Source of the DNA: an uncultured Prevotella sp.
Lineage (GTDB): Bacteria > Bacteroidota > Bacteroidia > Bacteroidales > Bacteroidaceae
Reading direction: 5' to 3'
Assembly: GCA_934190685.1 (NCBI GenBank)
Contig: CAKPTK010000002.1
Span: 1 to 47,985 of the forward strand
DNA: 47,985 nucleotides
Made by a program: the position numbers and the translations under genes. Below, piece by piece: positions 30,207 through 38,551 of this stretch. The number at the start of each line of letters is the position of its first letter. Within the stretch, counting starts at the first letter, position 1. The notes under the pieces are model-generated. The model saw only the letters and a list, made by a program, of their open reading frames with translations. It was not told the DNA's origin and made no database searches.

Positions 30207-32735
30207 TTATAAATCAAACGTAATGCTTGCCACCATTTCTCTTGGTCGCATCTCTGTGACGGCATAGCTGGTGCCAAGGTCGGTGATGGATTTATACTCC
30301 CGTTTGTTGGTGCCCCACAGATTGTTGCAAATGATTTTCATTTCATATCTCTTCGTCTTGAAAGAGGCAGAGAGGTCTGAGAAAAAACTGAACTTCTCAG
30401 ATCCGTCTGCAGAGTGTCTGCACTCATTTTTCATGGTGAACACGAAATTTCCGGGAGTAAGGAAAAGATTGAGTTTATGGCTGAAATTCCGGTAGAGGGT
30501 AGTTCTGGCTGTGGATGTTTGGCGGCTTAGGTAGAAGGTGGAATTCTCTTCGAAATTGAAAATGCGCAGAGGGCGCATGTCAAGATGAAACATCATGGAG
30601 AAATTCTGTCCCTTGCTGTCGCTTTTCACCTTGTCGTAAAGAATCTGATAGTTGCGCCATCCATAGTTGAAGGTGAGTCCAAGGTCGGTGCGCATACGGC
30701 GGAACCGATGACCGATAGATGTTTGCACATTGTTGTCCTGGCTGCTGTTCTTCTCGTTTACACTTTCCCGAATGTACACGCCGCCATTCAGGGCACTTTC
30801 ATAAAGTGTACTGTATTTGCTTGACGTGAAGTTATAGCTCAAGCTTCCGTTCCATCCGTAGCCTGGCTGTTGATAGTTGATACGAAAACCGGCATTGTCT
30901 CCTGAGGAATGATTGTTCTTGCCAGTGCCTGAGGTGGCGTAGTTGTAGGATGTATAGACTCGCAAAGGGTCGGTTTCTTCAAAGCCGCTTGGAGTGAATG
31001 TGTGTTGATAACTGGCAAGAAGAGTCCATGGATTGTTAAACCAACTGATTCTCATGGTGGGCTGTGAAATCCATCGGCGGTCTTTGTCGGTGGTTAGGGA
31101 GCGGGACAGCCATGAGAGTTTGTAGATGATGCTGGCGTTGAAATTGTGGAAGAAATAGTTGAGGGTGGGGTCAACTGTGAACATATCTTTCTTGTAGTGG
31201 GTCGTTCCGATGGTGTCGTTGTAAGAAACGAATTCTGTCTTCCGCTCCATGTCGTATTCCAAAGATGTCGAGACACTGAACCTACTGGCAAAATTATATC
31301 TGTAAGAATAATAACTGTCCCAAGTAGTGGACTTGAGGTTCAACTGTTCATCGTGACCATTATAGAGTCTCAGTTGTCCAGGCATATAACTGTGATGGAA
31401 TTCAGAGGTGATTGTTTGAGAACTTTTTTTACTGTCGGCAAGAGTGATATTCAGTTGATCATAGATTTTCCTTCTGCGGGGCAACATTCGCTCATAGGTT
31501 TCCCTTCCATTGAGCGCAGTCGTAGCATGGCTGTGGTCATAGTTCAGCGTTCCTCTCAATTGGTTTAAAAGGAAAAAATGTGGCCCGTTGTAGTTGTAGG
31601 TCAGTTCTGCCTTCCATTCGTTGGTGTAACTTTTGGAGCTGCGGTCTTCGGATATTTTTCCGCCATTGTCGATGTCAATGTAAGTCTGTTCGCTATAACT
31701 GTGTGTGGTGGATTTGTCGAAAATCCATGAAAGTTGCAAGCGAAGATCTGTGTGTTTCTTGAATGTGGTGTGCCAGTTGGTGGCAAGCAGATGGGTGTTG
31801 TTGAATCCATACCGTCCGGTGCCGATGCTGGAAAGGTTGCTGAGTTTGCTTGTCTCTCCGAAATCATAGCCCATGGGACCTAATTCCTGGATGATGTCCT
31901 CACCTATGTTGTTGTGTTTGTAGATGTTGATGCTTTGCAGTTTATTGCCGAAATACATCTTCACCAACCGAATTTTATGGTTCCATCCCCAAGGCTTTTG
32001 TAGGGCGAGTCCGGTGCCGACTTCAGCCGTGCCAGCCCAATGATATTTCGCACCGGGCTTTAATATAAGATTAAGGGCTGCGGCATCACTGAAGGTTTTG
32101 CCTCGAAGAGCATTGATTGGTTGGTGATTTTGCAGCACTTCCACACTATCTACCTTGTCGGCGGAAAGATTTTTGCTTACCATCGCATAGCTGTCTCCAG
32201 CCATGTCTTTGCCATCTACATAGAATTTGTTGATGGGTGCGTTGCGATACATGATGGTGCCATTGGTGCTGACTTTAATGCCGGGAATGCGAGAGATGAC
32301 GTCCTCGATGGTGCGGTCTTGCTTTTCCCGAAGTCCGCTTACGGAATAGGCGATAGTGTCTCCTTTGATGCGAAACAAGTCAGGGTGCACTTCCACTTCT
32401 CTGATCTCTTGCACTTTTTCTTGCATCTTTATGGTTTTGTCTCCTTTCGCAAAAGAGGCAAGGGGAATATTTTGTCGGGCATATCCTAAGCATACAAAAC
32501 CTATCTTGCTTGCGGTTTTTCCTTCAGGAGCGGAGATGGAAAATTTTCCGGATTTGTCTGTACGGGTAAAGGTGATATTGTTTCCTTTTTCGTTCAACAA
32601 CAAAACAGAAACATTGGCCAAAGCTTTTCCTGAAGCGTCTGTCACATGGCCGCTATAGATTTGTCCTTGTGCCCAAAGCATGAGGGTGCAAAGCTGAAAT
32701 AGTATAAGCAGAACACATCTTTTGTTGTTTGACAT
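30207..32735 (-). CDS. Outer-membrane barrel with carboxypeptidase-regulatory and plug domains (TonB-dependent-receptor-like)
   Basis: It has 842 residues. The signal peptide is MSNNKRCVLLILFQLCTLMLWA. A carboxypeptidase-regulatory-like domain follows (YSGHVTDASGKALANVSVLL, about residues 27-46; TRTDKSGKFSISAPEG). Then comes a plug-like domain (TIEDVISRIPGIKVSTNGTI; INKFYVDGKDMAGDSY; VDSVEVLQNHQPINALRG, about residues 140-215). A long barrel region is rich in aromatic strands and ends VASITFDL. In Bacteroidota this type of protein is often encoded beside GLPGLI-family genes, and one lies 4 kb away at 36372. It could transport a siderophore, metal or peptide, but nothing in the sequence names the ligand. 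No SusD-like partner is present. It is transcribed alone on the minus strand. Confidence 0.88.
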   Translation of the reverse strand: MSNNKRCVLLILFQLCTLMLWAQGQIYSGHVTDASGKALANVSVLLLNEKGNNITFTRTDKSGKFSISAPEGKTASKIGFVCLGYARQNIPLASFAKGDKTIKMQEKVQEIREVEVHPDLFRIKGDTIAYSVSGLREKQDRTIEDVISRIPGIKVSTNGTIMYRNAPINKFYVDGKDMAGDSYAMVSKNLSADKVDSVEVLQNHQPINALRGKTFSDAAALNLILKPGAKYHWAGTAEVGTGLALQKPWGWNHKIRLVKMYFGNKLQSINIYKHNNIGEDIIQELGPMGYDFGETSKLSNLSSIGTGRYGFNNTHLLATNWHTTFKKHTDLRLQLSWIFDKSTTHSYSEQTYIDIDNGGKISEDRSSKSYTNEWKAELTYNYNGPHFFLLNQLRGTLNYDHSHATTALNGRETYERMLPRRRKIYDQLNITLADSKKSSQTITSEFHHSYMPGQLRLYNGHDEQLNLKSTTWDSYYSYRYNFASRFSVSTSLEYDMERKTEFVSYNDTIGTTHYKKDMFTVDPTLNYFFHNFNASIIYKLSWLSRSLTTDKDRRWISQPTMRISWFNNPWTLLASYQHTFTPSGFEETDPLRVYTSYNYATSGTGKNNHSSGDNAGFRINYQQPGYGWNGSLSYNFTSSKYSTLYESALNGGVYIRESVNEKNSSQDNNVQTSIGHRFRRMRTDLGLTFNYGWRNYQILYDKVKSDSKGQNFSMMFHLDMRPLRIFNFEENSTFYLSRQTSTARTTLYRNFSHKLNLFLTPGNFVFTMKNECRHSADGSEKFSFFSDLSASFKTKRYEMKIICNNLWGTNKREYKSITDLGTSYAVTEMRPREMVASITFDL

Positions 32736-32773
32736 AATGTAATAGTTTTGTTGTTTTTTAGATGTAGACGATG

Positions 32774-32781
32774 CAAATTTA
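32774..32781 (-). promoter_or_regulatory. Promoter -7 box of the barrel gene
   Basis: TAAATTTG on the minus strand, about 40 bases before the start at 32735. No clear -33 TTG. Confidence 0.55.
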
Positions 32782-32821
32782 CATAGATTTATTGAAAAAT
32801 AGAAATTATTCTTACGGTTTC

Positions 32822-32852
32822 TTGGATATTTGTGTCTTTGTGAGTAATTTTG
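32822..32852 (+). promoter_or_regulatory. Promoter in front of the frameshifted gene
   Basis: TTG (32822-32824), 20 bases, TAATTTTG (32845-32852), followed by an ATG at 32875. The promoter looks intact although the gene is broken. Confidence 0.7.
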
Positions 32853-32874
32853 CGAGGCTTAATATTTATGACGT

Positions 32875-33416
32875 ATGAAAAAAATCATTATTACATTAGG
32901 TTTGGTTGGGATGTTTGCATGCCCAAGCATGATGTTTGCTCAAAATGTAGACCAGGATAATGTGGTGTATTCGTCTACGGCTTTGTATCGAGATATTGAT
33001 GGCTATATTCAAATTGTAGCAGAGGGATAAGAATGGAAAACTGATTGTAAAAGTTGATGATTGGTATCGGTTTACTGTCCGTTTTGATAAAACTAAGGCT
33101 CGTTTCCTTATAAAAAGGTGTTGATAAGAATTGCCCTGTAACATACTATGAAGGTGAATGTGACAAAGAAAATTTCGGCTTTACAGCTTATAAAATAACT
33201 AAGGGTTCAGGGAAAGAAATCAAGGCGGATTTGAAAAATGCGGTTAGAGTAAAACCGCAAGATTTGGAGCAGGATATAGACGACTACATGCGGCATCCAT
33301 TAGAATACATGTATTCGGTTAATAAAGTAAAAGTGGATTACTCCAATGCTCCAGAACTTGCACCGAAGTCTCAAATTCCTTGTCGGATGGAATCTTTTGT
33401 AAAGAAGAAAAAGTAA
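32875..33416 (+). pseudogene. Exported protein of unknown family, broken by two +1 frameshifts
   Basis: The first reading starts at 32875 with a signal peptide (MKKIIITLGLVGMFACPSMM FAQ) and stops at 33028-33030 after DGYIQIVAEG. Removing one G from the GGG at 33024-33026 restores DKNGKLIVKVDDWYRFTVRF in the next phase. That phase stops at 33122-33124. Removing one A from the A run at 33112-33116 restores VDKNCPVTYYEGECDK, which then runs without interruption to the stop at 33414-33416. The restored product would have about 180 residues. Its first 75 resemble the intact gene at 36016 (DGxxQI, DDWYR shared). Both shifts are in short homopolymers, so real decay and sequencing error are both possible. 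Function unknown. Confidence 0.8.
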
Positions 33417-33448
33417 AATGCAGAGAAATAATATGCTTTTCTGCATTT
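33416..33448 (+). terminator. Hairpin after the pseudogene
   Basis: AAATGCAGA (33416-33424) and TCTGCATTT (33440-33448) form a perfect 9-base-pair stem with a 15-base loop. Only a short T run is in the right arm, so termination is uncertain. Confidence 0.5.
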
Positions 33449-33485
33449 ATGACATTTTAGGATAATATCATTAACTAAATATTTT

Positions 33486-35876
33486 ATGAAAACGAGAGAT
33501 TTATTATTCAGGTGTTTGTTGACTTGTTGTTTCGTATTGTCGGTATCAATAGATGTGCGAGGCAATGTGGTTGGCAACTTGTCAAGAGAAAATTCAGAAT
33601 TAGTCGTTACGACGGACACACGCTATGCCCGAGGTGCAACCATGGCCTTTGCACGCATGGCGATTAAGGGAACAGGCGTAAAAGAACAAGGCATTTGTTG
33701 GTCGGAGAAATCCGATCCTACGGTTGATGACAGTCATACGATCCAGTATCTTGAGAACAATGGAAGAATTTATAGGCTTGATGGGCTGACGCCAGCTACT
33801 ATGTATTATATGAGAGCCTATGCCATAGACAAGGAAGGGCAAGTGGTTTATGGAAATGTCATCAAGTTTTGCACTATTCCCCAAGGCTCTGTATCCTATA
33901 CCATCCGAGAGGGTGGGGACGCTGATGCCGTAGCTCGCATCACATCCGCAGTGAAGTCTGCGGTAAACTATTGGAACAATCTAACTTCCATTTCCGGTCT
34001 GACGCTGAGTGTGGGGTATGATAGTGGAGTACCCACAGCAGAATGCTCTTATGGCGGCTATATGAGTGTTGGCTCTAATTCATCTTATCAAGCAACTGGA
34101 ACCATTATGCATGAAATGTTGCATGCCGTGGGAGTGATTCCTTGGAATGACACGGAATGGAGCCGCCATAATCTCCGTTCTTCTGTAAGCAGTGATGGCT
34201 ATGGCACAGGTTATTGGTTGGGTGACCGTGTGACAGAAGTGCTGCGCTTTTGGGATAATAGTGAAACCGAACAACTGAATGGCGATTACCAGCACATGTG
34301 GCCCTATGGCATTAATGGCTCTTTTGAAGACACTGGCAAGGAAACGCTATATTTGGGGAATGGATTGATTTGTCAGGCTTTGGGGGAAGATGGTTTGCAG
34401 CATACATCAAAAAGTTTTGCTCAACCATATTATTCTTTCAACTGTCAAGAAGGGCAGAAATATTATCTCATGAGCGAATCGGACAATGATGGCGCTTATG
34501 GCTTGTATCTTGTTCCCGATGCGTCTGGAAATTTGATGTGGCGGAGAATGAGTGCTGAGGATGTTGTCAAGAATGATAGTACTGCTTGGTATCTGAGCTT
34601 TTCTCCACAGACACAATATTATCAATTGAAAAATGTGGCGACAGGTGGTTATGTCAGCTATTCGAAAAGTGGTGCTAATGGTATAAAAACGGCATCTGTG
34701 GCAGCCCCTTCCAATGCTGAGAGTTTTCAGTTGATGAAAGGTCGTGTGGATGTGGTTATGGGAGAAACGAATACACAGAAGCGAGGCTATTGGATTGTTC
34801 ATCCCTCTAGTAATTGGACACCGCAATGTCTGCAACTTGATGATAATGGAGTGACAAAGGCGTCTACGTTTAATATTGCCAATGGTTCTACAAATCAACG
34901 ATGGATTATTCTGACACAGGATGAGATCCCTTACATGGAGCAAAATGCGATTAAGGGGTTGAAAGAGAAAGTGGAGGATGCATTGGTTTCTCTTCGTCAA
35001 TTGATCGAGACTCCCCATGTTGAGGATGTGGCAGGAACGGATGCCCAAGTGAATCTTCAGATATCACAGATTTCGCAAGATGCAGACAAACTTACGACCT
35101 CACAAGAGGCACAACAGTTGATTGCGGAAGTTGATAAAGCGGCGAATGAGTTCTTGAAAGGGGCTACCCCTTCAGATGTTTCTCACCCCTTTGATTTGAC
35201 TTATCGGTTGGCGAATCCTGGAATGGATGCCGTGAATGGATGGTCCACAGCGCCAACCTTGGGCTTTTCTTGTGGCGAGTTTTATCAAAAACGGGCTTAT
35301 TTCGACCAGATTGTATCTGACCTGCCGGCAGGAACATACCAATTCTGTGCCAATGCCTTTCAACGTCCGGGAGACTATTCTGAGGTATATGAGCCTTATC
35401 TGAATGGAACGGATAATATCACAGCAAAATTGTCCGCAGGTACAGAGAAGGTGAATTTATGCAACATTTGTAAGGATGCGCAGACTCAAAAACTTGGAGG
35501 AAGCGAAAAGGAAGTGAAGAGTGGACTTTATGTACCAAACAATATGGAGGCGGCAAGCTATTATTTTGCTAAGGGCCTGTATGAGAATAAGGTGACAACG
35601 GTTCTTAATGAAAATGGCTCATCTCTGAAAGTGGGTTTGATCATTTCATCCGCTCCTTCAAAATATTGGTGCATATTTGACAATTTCAGATTACTTTTCT
35701 TTGGAAGGATGTCTAAAGACACGGTGACGGGAATGAAAAAGCCAATAGTGTCTACCTATAGAAATGGTAAGGTGTTTACAATTGATGGACGCTATATCGG
35801 GCAAAATATGCATTTGGAAGATTTACCTAAGGGCATTTATATTGTAGACGGTAAGAAATATGTGAAGACTCGTTAG
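33486..35876 (+). CDS. Large secreted putative zinc metalloprotease with lectin-like and sorting-tail regions
   Basis: It has 796 residues with a signal peptide (MKTRDLLFRCLLTCCFVLSV, cleaved near VRG). Residues 40-130 resemble a fibronectin III fold (GICWSEKSDPTVDD; LTPATMYYMRAYAIDKEGQV). Residues 135-290 hold the zinc motif TIMHEMLHAVG (H209, E210, H213). The eleventh position of the metzincin pattern is Pro, not His, so the third ligand must be elsewhere; His in YQHMWPYGING is one guess. Residues 290-480 look like a ricin-type trefoil (QTQYYQLKNVATGGYVSY; CLQLDDNGVTKASTF). A helical linker (490-565) and a beta-sandwich domain starting NPGMDAVNGW follow. The end, LPKGIYIVDGKKYVKTR, resembles type IX secretion sorting tails of Prevotella. 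Host glycoprotein or matrix cleavage is inference. Confidence 0.8.
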   Translation: MKTRDLLFRCLLTCCFVLSVSIDVRGNVVGNLSRENSELVVTTDTRYARGATMAFARMAIKGTGVKEQGICWSEKSDPTVDDSHTIQYLENNGRIYRLDGLTPATMYYMRAYAIDKEGQVVYGNVIKFCTIPQGSVSYTIREGGDADAVARITSAVKSAVNYWNNLTSISGLTLSVGYDSGVPTAECSYGGYMSVGSNSSYQATGTIMHEMLHAVGVIPWNDTEWSRHNLRSSVSSDGYGTGYWLGDRVTEVLRFWDNSETEQLNGDYQHMWPYGINGSFEDTGKETLYLGNGLICQALGEDGLQHTSKSFAQPYYSFNCQEGQKYYLMSESDNDGAYGLYLVPDASGNLMWRRMSAEDVVKNDSTAWYLSFSPQTQYYQLKNVATGGYVSYSKSGANGIKTASVAAPSNAESFQLMKGRVDVVMGETNTQKRGYWIVHPSSNWTPQCLQLDDNGVTKASTFNIANGSTNQRWIILTQDEIPYMEQNAIKGLKEKVEDALVSLRQLIETPHVEDVAGTDAQVNLQISQISQDADKLTTSQEAQQLIAEVDKAANEFLKGATPSDVSHPFDLTYRLANPGMDAVNGWSTAPTLGFSCGEFYQKRAYFDQIVSDLPAGTYQFCANAFQRPGDYSEVYEPYLNGTDNITAKLSAGTEKVNLCNICKDAQTQKLGGSEKEVKSGLYVPNNMEAASYYFAKGLYENKVTTVLNENGSSLKVGLIISSAPSKYWCIFDNFRLLFFGRMSKDTVTGMKKPIVSTYRNGKVFTIDGRYIGQNMHLEDLPKGIYIVDGKKYVKTR

Positions 35877-35957
35877 ACGTCTAAGGGCGGCAATTTTTAT
35901 GACCTGCTTCTTCTGAAGTTGAAATTATGGCCAAAATAGGAATAATATTGGTATTCT

Positions 35958-36017
35958 TTTGGCATGGTCATTTATTTATACTATCTTTGTGGTGCTAAAC
36001 ACAAAGATAGTATAAAT
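35958..36017 (+). promoter_or_regulatory. Palindromic promoter of the small exported gene
   Basis: TTTG (35958-35961), 20 bases, TATCTTTG (35982-35989). The box lies in the left arm of a perfect 18-base inverted repeat (ATTTATACTATCTTTGTG at 35974-35991, inverse at 36000-36017, 8 bases between). The right arm ends inside the ATG at 36016, so the leader would be only about 20 bases. The same repeat puts a TATCTTTG on the minus strand. Confidence 0.75.
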
Positions 36018-36375
36018 GAAAAAACTTTTTCTCTTTTTAGGGCTGTTGAGCATGTTCTCTTTAGTTAGTCCAACCCTGATGTGTGCCCAAGGTGAAATCT
36101 CAGCATATTCTACTGATACCTATAAAGATTATGATGGGATTGTCCAAATTATTTCTTCTACACGTGATGATTGGTATCGGGTGACATTGTTCTTTTCTGG
36201 TGAAGACGTGACTTATATAATTGAAGGTAGAAGTCCTTCAGTCAGTGGTCTTTATTATCATGAAACGGCAAATTGTAAAGAATGGATAGTATTGTTAAAA
36301 CAATATTTGGACGCTGTTTATGGCAAATCAAATTATACAATTCATTTCGGTCAAAATCGGTTATCAAACAAATGA
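36016..36375 (+). CDS. Small exported protein of unknown family
   Basis: It has 119 residues with a signal peptide (MKKLFLFLGLLSMFSLVSPT, cleaved near MCAQ). No known domain was recognised. The segment YKDYDGIVQIISS followed by DDWYRVTLFF is shared with the broken gene at 32875, so the two are paralogues, but the C-terminal parts differ and this one is shorter. Its stop (TGA, 36373-36375) overlaps the ATG of the GLPGLI gene, which suggests translational coupling and a shared role. Composition is clearly AT-rich compared with the flanking nitrogen genes. Confidence 0.78.
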   Translation: MKKLFLFLGLLSMFSLVSPTLMCAQGEISAYSTDTYKDYDGIVQIISSTRDDWYRVTLFFSGEDVTYIIEGRSPSVSGLYYHETANCKEWIVLLKQYLDAVYGKSNYTIHFGQNRLSNK

Positions 36376-37103
36376 ATATGAAAAGATCTATACTACTTGT
36401 CTTTTTCTGCTTTTCTTTTGTTTATGTCTTTTCTCAAGAGAAATCCATCTTGTCAGTTTCTTATGACTGCTTGTATCGGACAAGTGAAGAGCAAACAGAG
36501 CCATTTCATGGTACATGGATATTGAATCATGGTGAAACATCCTCTCAGTATTATGGTAAATCAGAAGTGGTTAACGGCATTCTGTTTGATCATTCGGGAA
36601 TGTACCGAATTTACAAGAATCTTCCAGAAATGAATAGGCTTACTTTTCGTGAAGGATATGCAGAAAAATATTATTATACGGAAGAGATGCCAAACTTCAG
36701 TTGGGAAATGCTTGATGGGGATACTACGATTTGTAGTTATTCTTGTCAAAAGGCTGTCACTCATTTTAGAGGAAGAACTTGGTATGTTTGGTATTCTGTT
36801 GATTTGCCATATAATGATGGACCTTGGAAGTTGTGCGGATTGCCAGGACTTATTATGAAGGCGGAAGATTCAAAAGGAGACTATTCTTTTACAGCTTCCA
36901 AAATAGAAAAAGGAGGGGAAGATATTCGATTAGATATCAAGGGATACAAGAATATAAAGCCTTTAGAATTGGAAAAAAGAAAGAAAGAAAAGGCAGCTCA
37001 TCCTATTACTGATGATATGAAAAATATACTTATAGATATTCCAAAGAACTTGATTCCAAAGCCAACAACAGTGTGCTTTATGGAATATTTTGATAAGGAC
37101 TAG
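36372..37103 (+). CDS. GLPGLI family protein
   Basis: Exported protein of about 243 residues. ATG at 36372 overlaps the preceding stop (ATGA); ATG at 36378 (MKRSILLVFF) would give 241. The signal peptide ends at FVYVFSQ. The family motif is present as CGLPGLIMKAED (about residue 160). Typical flanking stretches are also present (CSYSCQKAVTHFRGRTWYVWYS upstream in two parts, and SVDLPYNDGPWKL). GLPGLI proteins (TIGR01200) are restricted to Bacteroidota, have no proven function and are often encoded with outer-membrane barrel proteins like the one at 30207-32735. Here they are about 4 kb apart with the protease between. The gene is strongly AT-rich. Confidence 0.9.
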   Translation: MNMKRSILLVFFCFSFVYVFSQEKSILSVSYDCLYRTSEEQTEPFHGTWILNHGETSSQYYGKSEVVNGILFDHSGMYRIYKNLPEMNRLTFREGYAEKYYYTEEMPNFSWEMLDGDTTICSYSCQKAVTHFRGRTWYVWYSVDLPYNDGPWKLCGLPGLIMKAEDSKGDYSFTASKIEKGGEDIRLDIKGYKNIKPLELEKRKKEKAAHPITDDMKNILIDIPKNLIPKPTTVCFMEYFDKD

Positions 37104-37122
37104 ATTTAATAACTAAGAAATT

Positions 37123-37157
37123 GGAGGGCAGATTCCTAACACAGGAACCTGCCCTCC
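37123..37157. terminator. Hairpin between the GLPGLI gene and gltD
   Basis: GGAGGGCAG (37123-37131) and CTGCCCTCC (37149-37157) form a perfect 9-base-pair stem with a further CCT/AGG pairing inside. It lies between converging genes and may serve both. T runs are weak on each side. Confidence 0.7.
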
Positions 37158-37180
37158 CGTTTACAAGGAACTTTATGAAT

Positions 37181-38524
37181 TTATTTATTCAGGAACTTGT
37201 CTACTTTTTCAGCAGCGGCATGGCCACTTGCCATGGCTCGAACGACCAAGGACGCACCACTGGCGGCATCTCCGGCAAGGAAAACATTTTCGGGAAGTTC
37301 GGCATGCTCTGGACGAAGAAAGCCCATGGCGAGCAATACTATCTCTGCTTTGATGATTTCGGGTTTGCCTACAGGTTCCATCAAAGGTCTGCCTCCTTCC
37401 GGATTTGGCTTCCATGTGATTTCCTGCACTTTGACACCTGTGAGTTTTCCGTCCTTGCCAAGGAATTCCAGAGAATTGATGTTCCAACGACGGATACAAC
37501 CCTCTTCATGTGAGGAGGTCGTCTTCAAGGTGCGTGGCCAGTTAGGCCAAGGGTTCTTGGGATCATCAGGCCCCTCTACAGGCTTAGGCATGATCTCAAT
37601 CTGTGTTACGCTTTTACATCCTTGTCTGTGGGCTGTGCCGATACAGTCGGAACCAGTATCGCCACCACCGATGACAAGCACGTCTTTGCCTTTGGCATTG
37701 ACCAATTCGTCCTTCTTAAACTCCATGCCTGCCAATACTCGGTTTTGCTGTGAGAGCATTTCAAGGGCAAAGTAGACACCCTTGAGTTCTCTACCGGGGA
37801 TTTTCAAATCACGAGCCTGTGGAGTGCCTGTGGCGATTACATAGGCATCGAAGCCTTTGGGCAGTTTCGTCTCGTCAATTGTCTCCCCATAACGAAACTC
37901 GATGCCTTCTGCCTCCAAGACTTTCAATCGGCGGTCGATGACAGCCTTGTTGAGCTTGAAGTTAGGAATACCATAGCGGAGCAGCCCGCCAGCGTTCTCG
38001 TTTTTGTCGAATACCGTTACCTTATAACCTTTCCTGTTCAATTGATTGGCAGTGGCAAGTCCGGCAGGACCGGCTCCGATGACAGCTACCGTCTTACCGT
38101 TTCGCTCGGGAATTTCAACCCGTACGAAATCCTCTTGGAAGGCGTGCTCGGTGATGGCGGCCTCGTCTTCACGGTTGGTGGTCGGCTCGTGTTCCATCAG
38201 GTTGAGCACACACGCTTTCTCACAGAGGGCAGGACAGATACGGCCCGTGAATTCAGGAAAGTCGTTGGTGGCGTTGAGCAGTCTGTAGGCCAATTCCCAG
38301 TCTCCCTTATAGAGTGCATCGTTCCACTCTGGTGGCTTGTTGCCGAGAGGACAAGCCCAATGGCAGAAAGGTACGCCGCAGTCCATACATCTTGACGCCT
38401 GCTGACGTCGGTCGTTACTGTTGAGGGTCTGTTCCACTTCACCGAAATCTCTGATTCGGTCATGGATAGGACGATAACCCGCATCTTTGCGGGGTATTGT
38501 TAAAAATGCTTTTGGATTTCCCAT
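37181..38524 (-). CDS. gltD: Glutamate synthase small subunit
   Basis: Electron-input subunit of NADPH-GOGAT: passes electrons from NADPH through FAD and iron-sulfur clusters to the large subunit. It has 447 residues. The N-terminal cluster ligands are visible as C46, C49, C54 and C58 (SRCMDCGVPFCHWACPLGN), with CPALCEKACVLN further on. The FAD-binding motif AVIGAGPAGLATA lies near residue 147, and the second nucleotide site is VLVIGGGDTGSDCIGTA. The C-terminal NVFLAGDAASGASLVVRAMASG is typical. It follows gltB after 27 bases on the same strand, so the two form an operon. Confidence 0.96.
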   Translation of the reverse strand: MGNPKAFLTIPRKDAGYRPIHDRIRDFGEVEQTLNSNDRRQQASRCMDCGVPFCHWACPLGNKPPEWNDALYKGDWELAYRLLNATNDFPEFTGRICPALCEKACVLNLMEHEPTTNREDEAAITEHAFQEDFVRVEIPERNGKTVAVIGAGPAGLATANQLNRKGYKVTVFDKNENAGGLLRYGIPNFKLNKAVIDRRLKVLEAEGIEFRYGETIDETKLPKGFDAYVIATGTPQARDLKIPGRELKGVYFALEMLSQQNRVLAGMEFKKDELVNAKGKDVLVIGGGDTGSDCIGTAHRQGCKSVTQIEIMPKPVEGPDDPKNPWPNWPRTLKTTSSHEEGCIRRWNINSLEFLGKDGKLTGVKVQEITWKPNPEGGRPLMEPVGKPEIIKAEIVLLAMGFLRPEHAELPENVFLAGDAASGASLVVRAMASGHAAAEKVDKFLNK

Positions 38525-38551
38525 TTTCTTCTGTTTCTTTGATGTTGAACA

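Noticed and set aside
33231..33416. Separate small gene of 61 codons
   Set aside because: It is the in-phase end of the frameshifted gene beginning at 32875; the phase is open upstream without a start signal at 33231.
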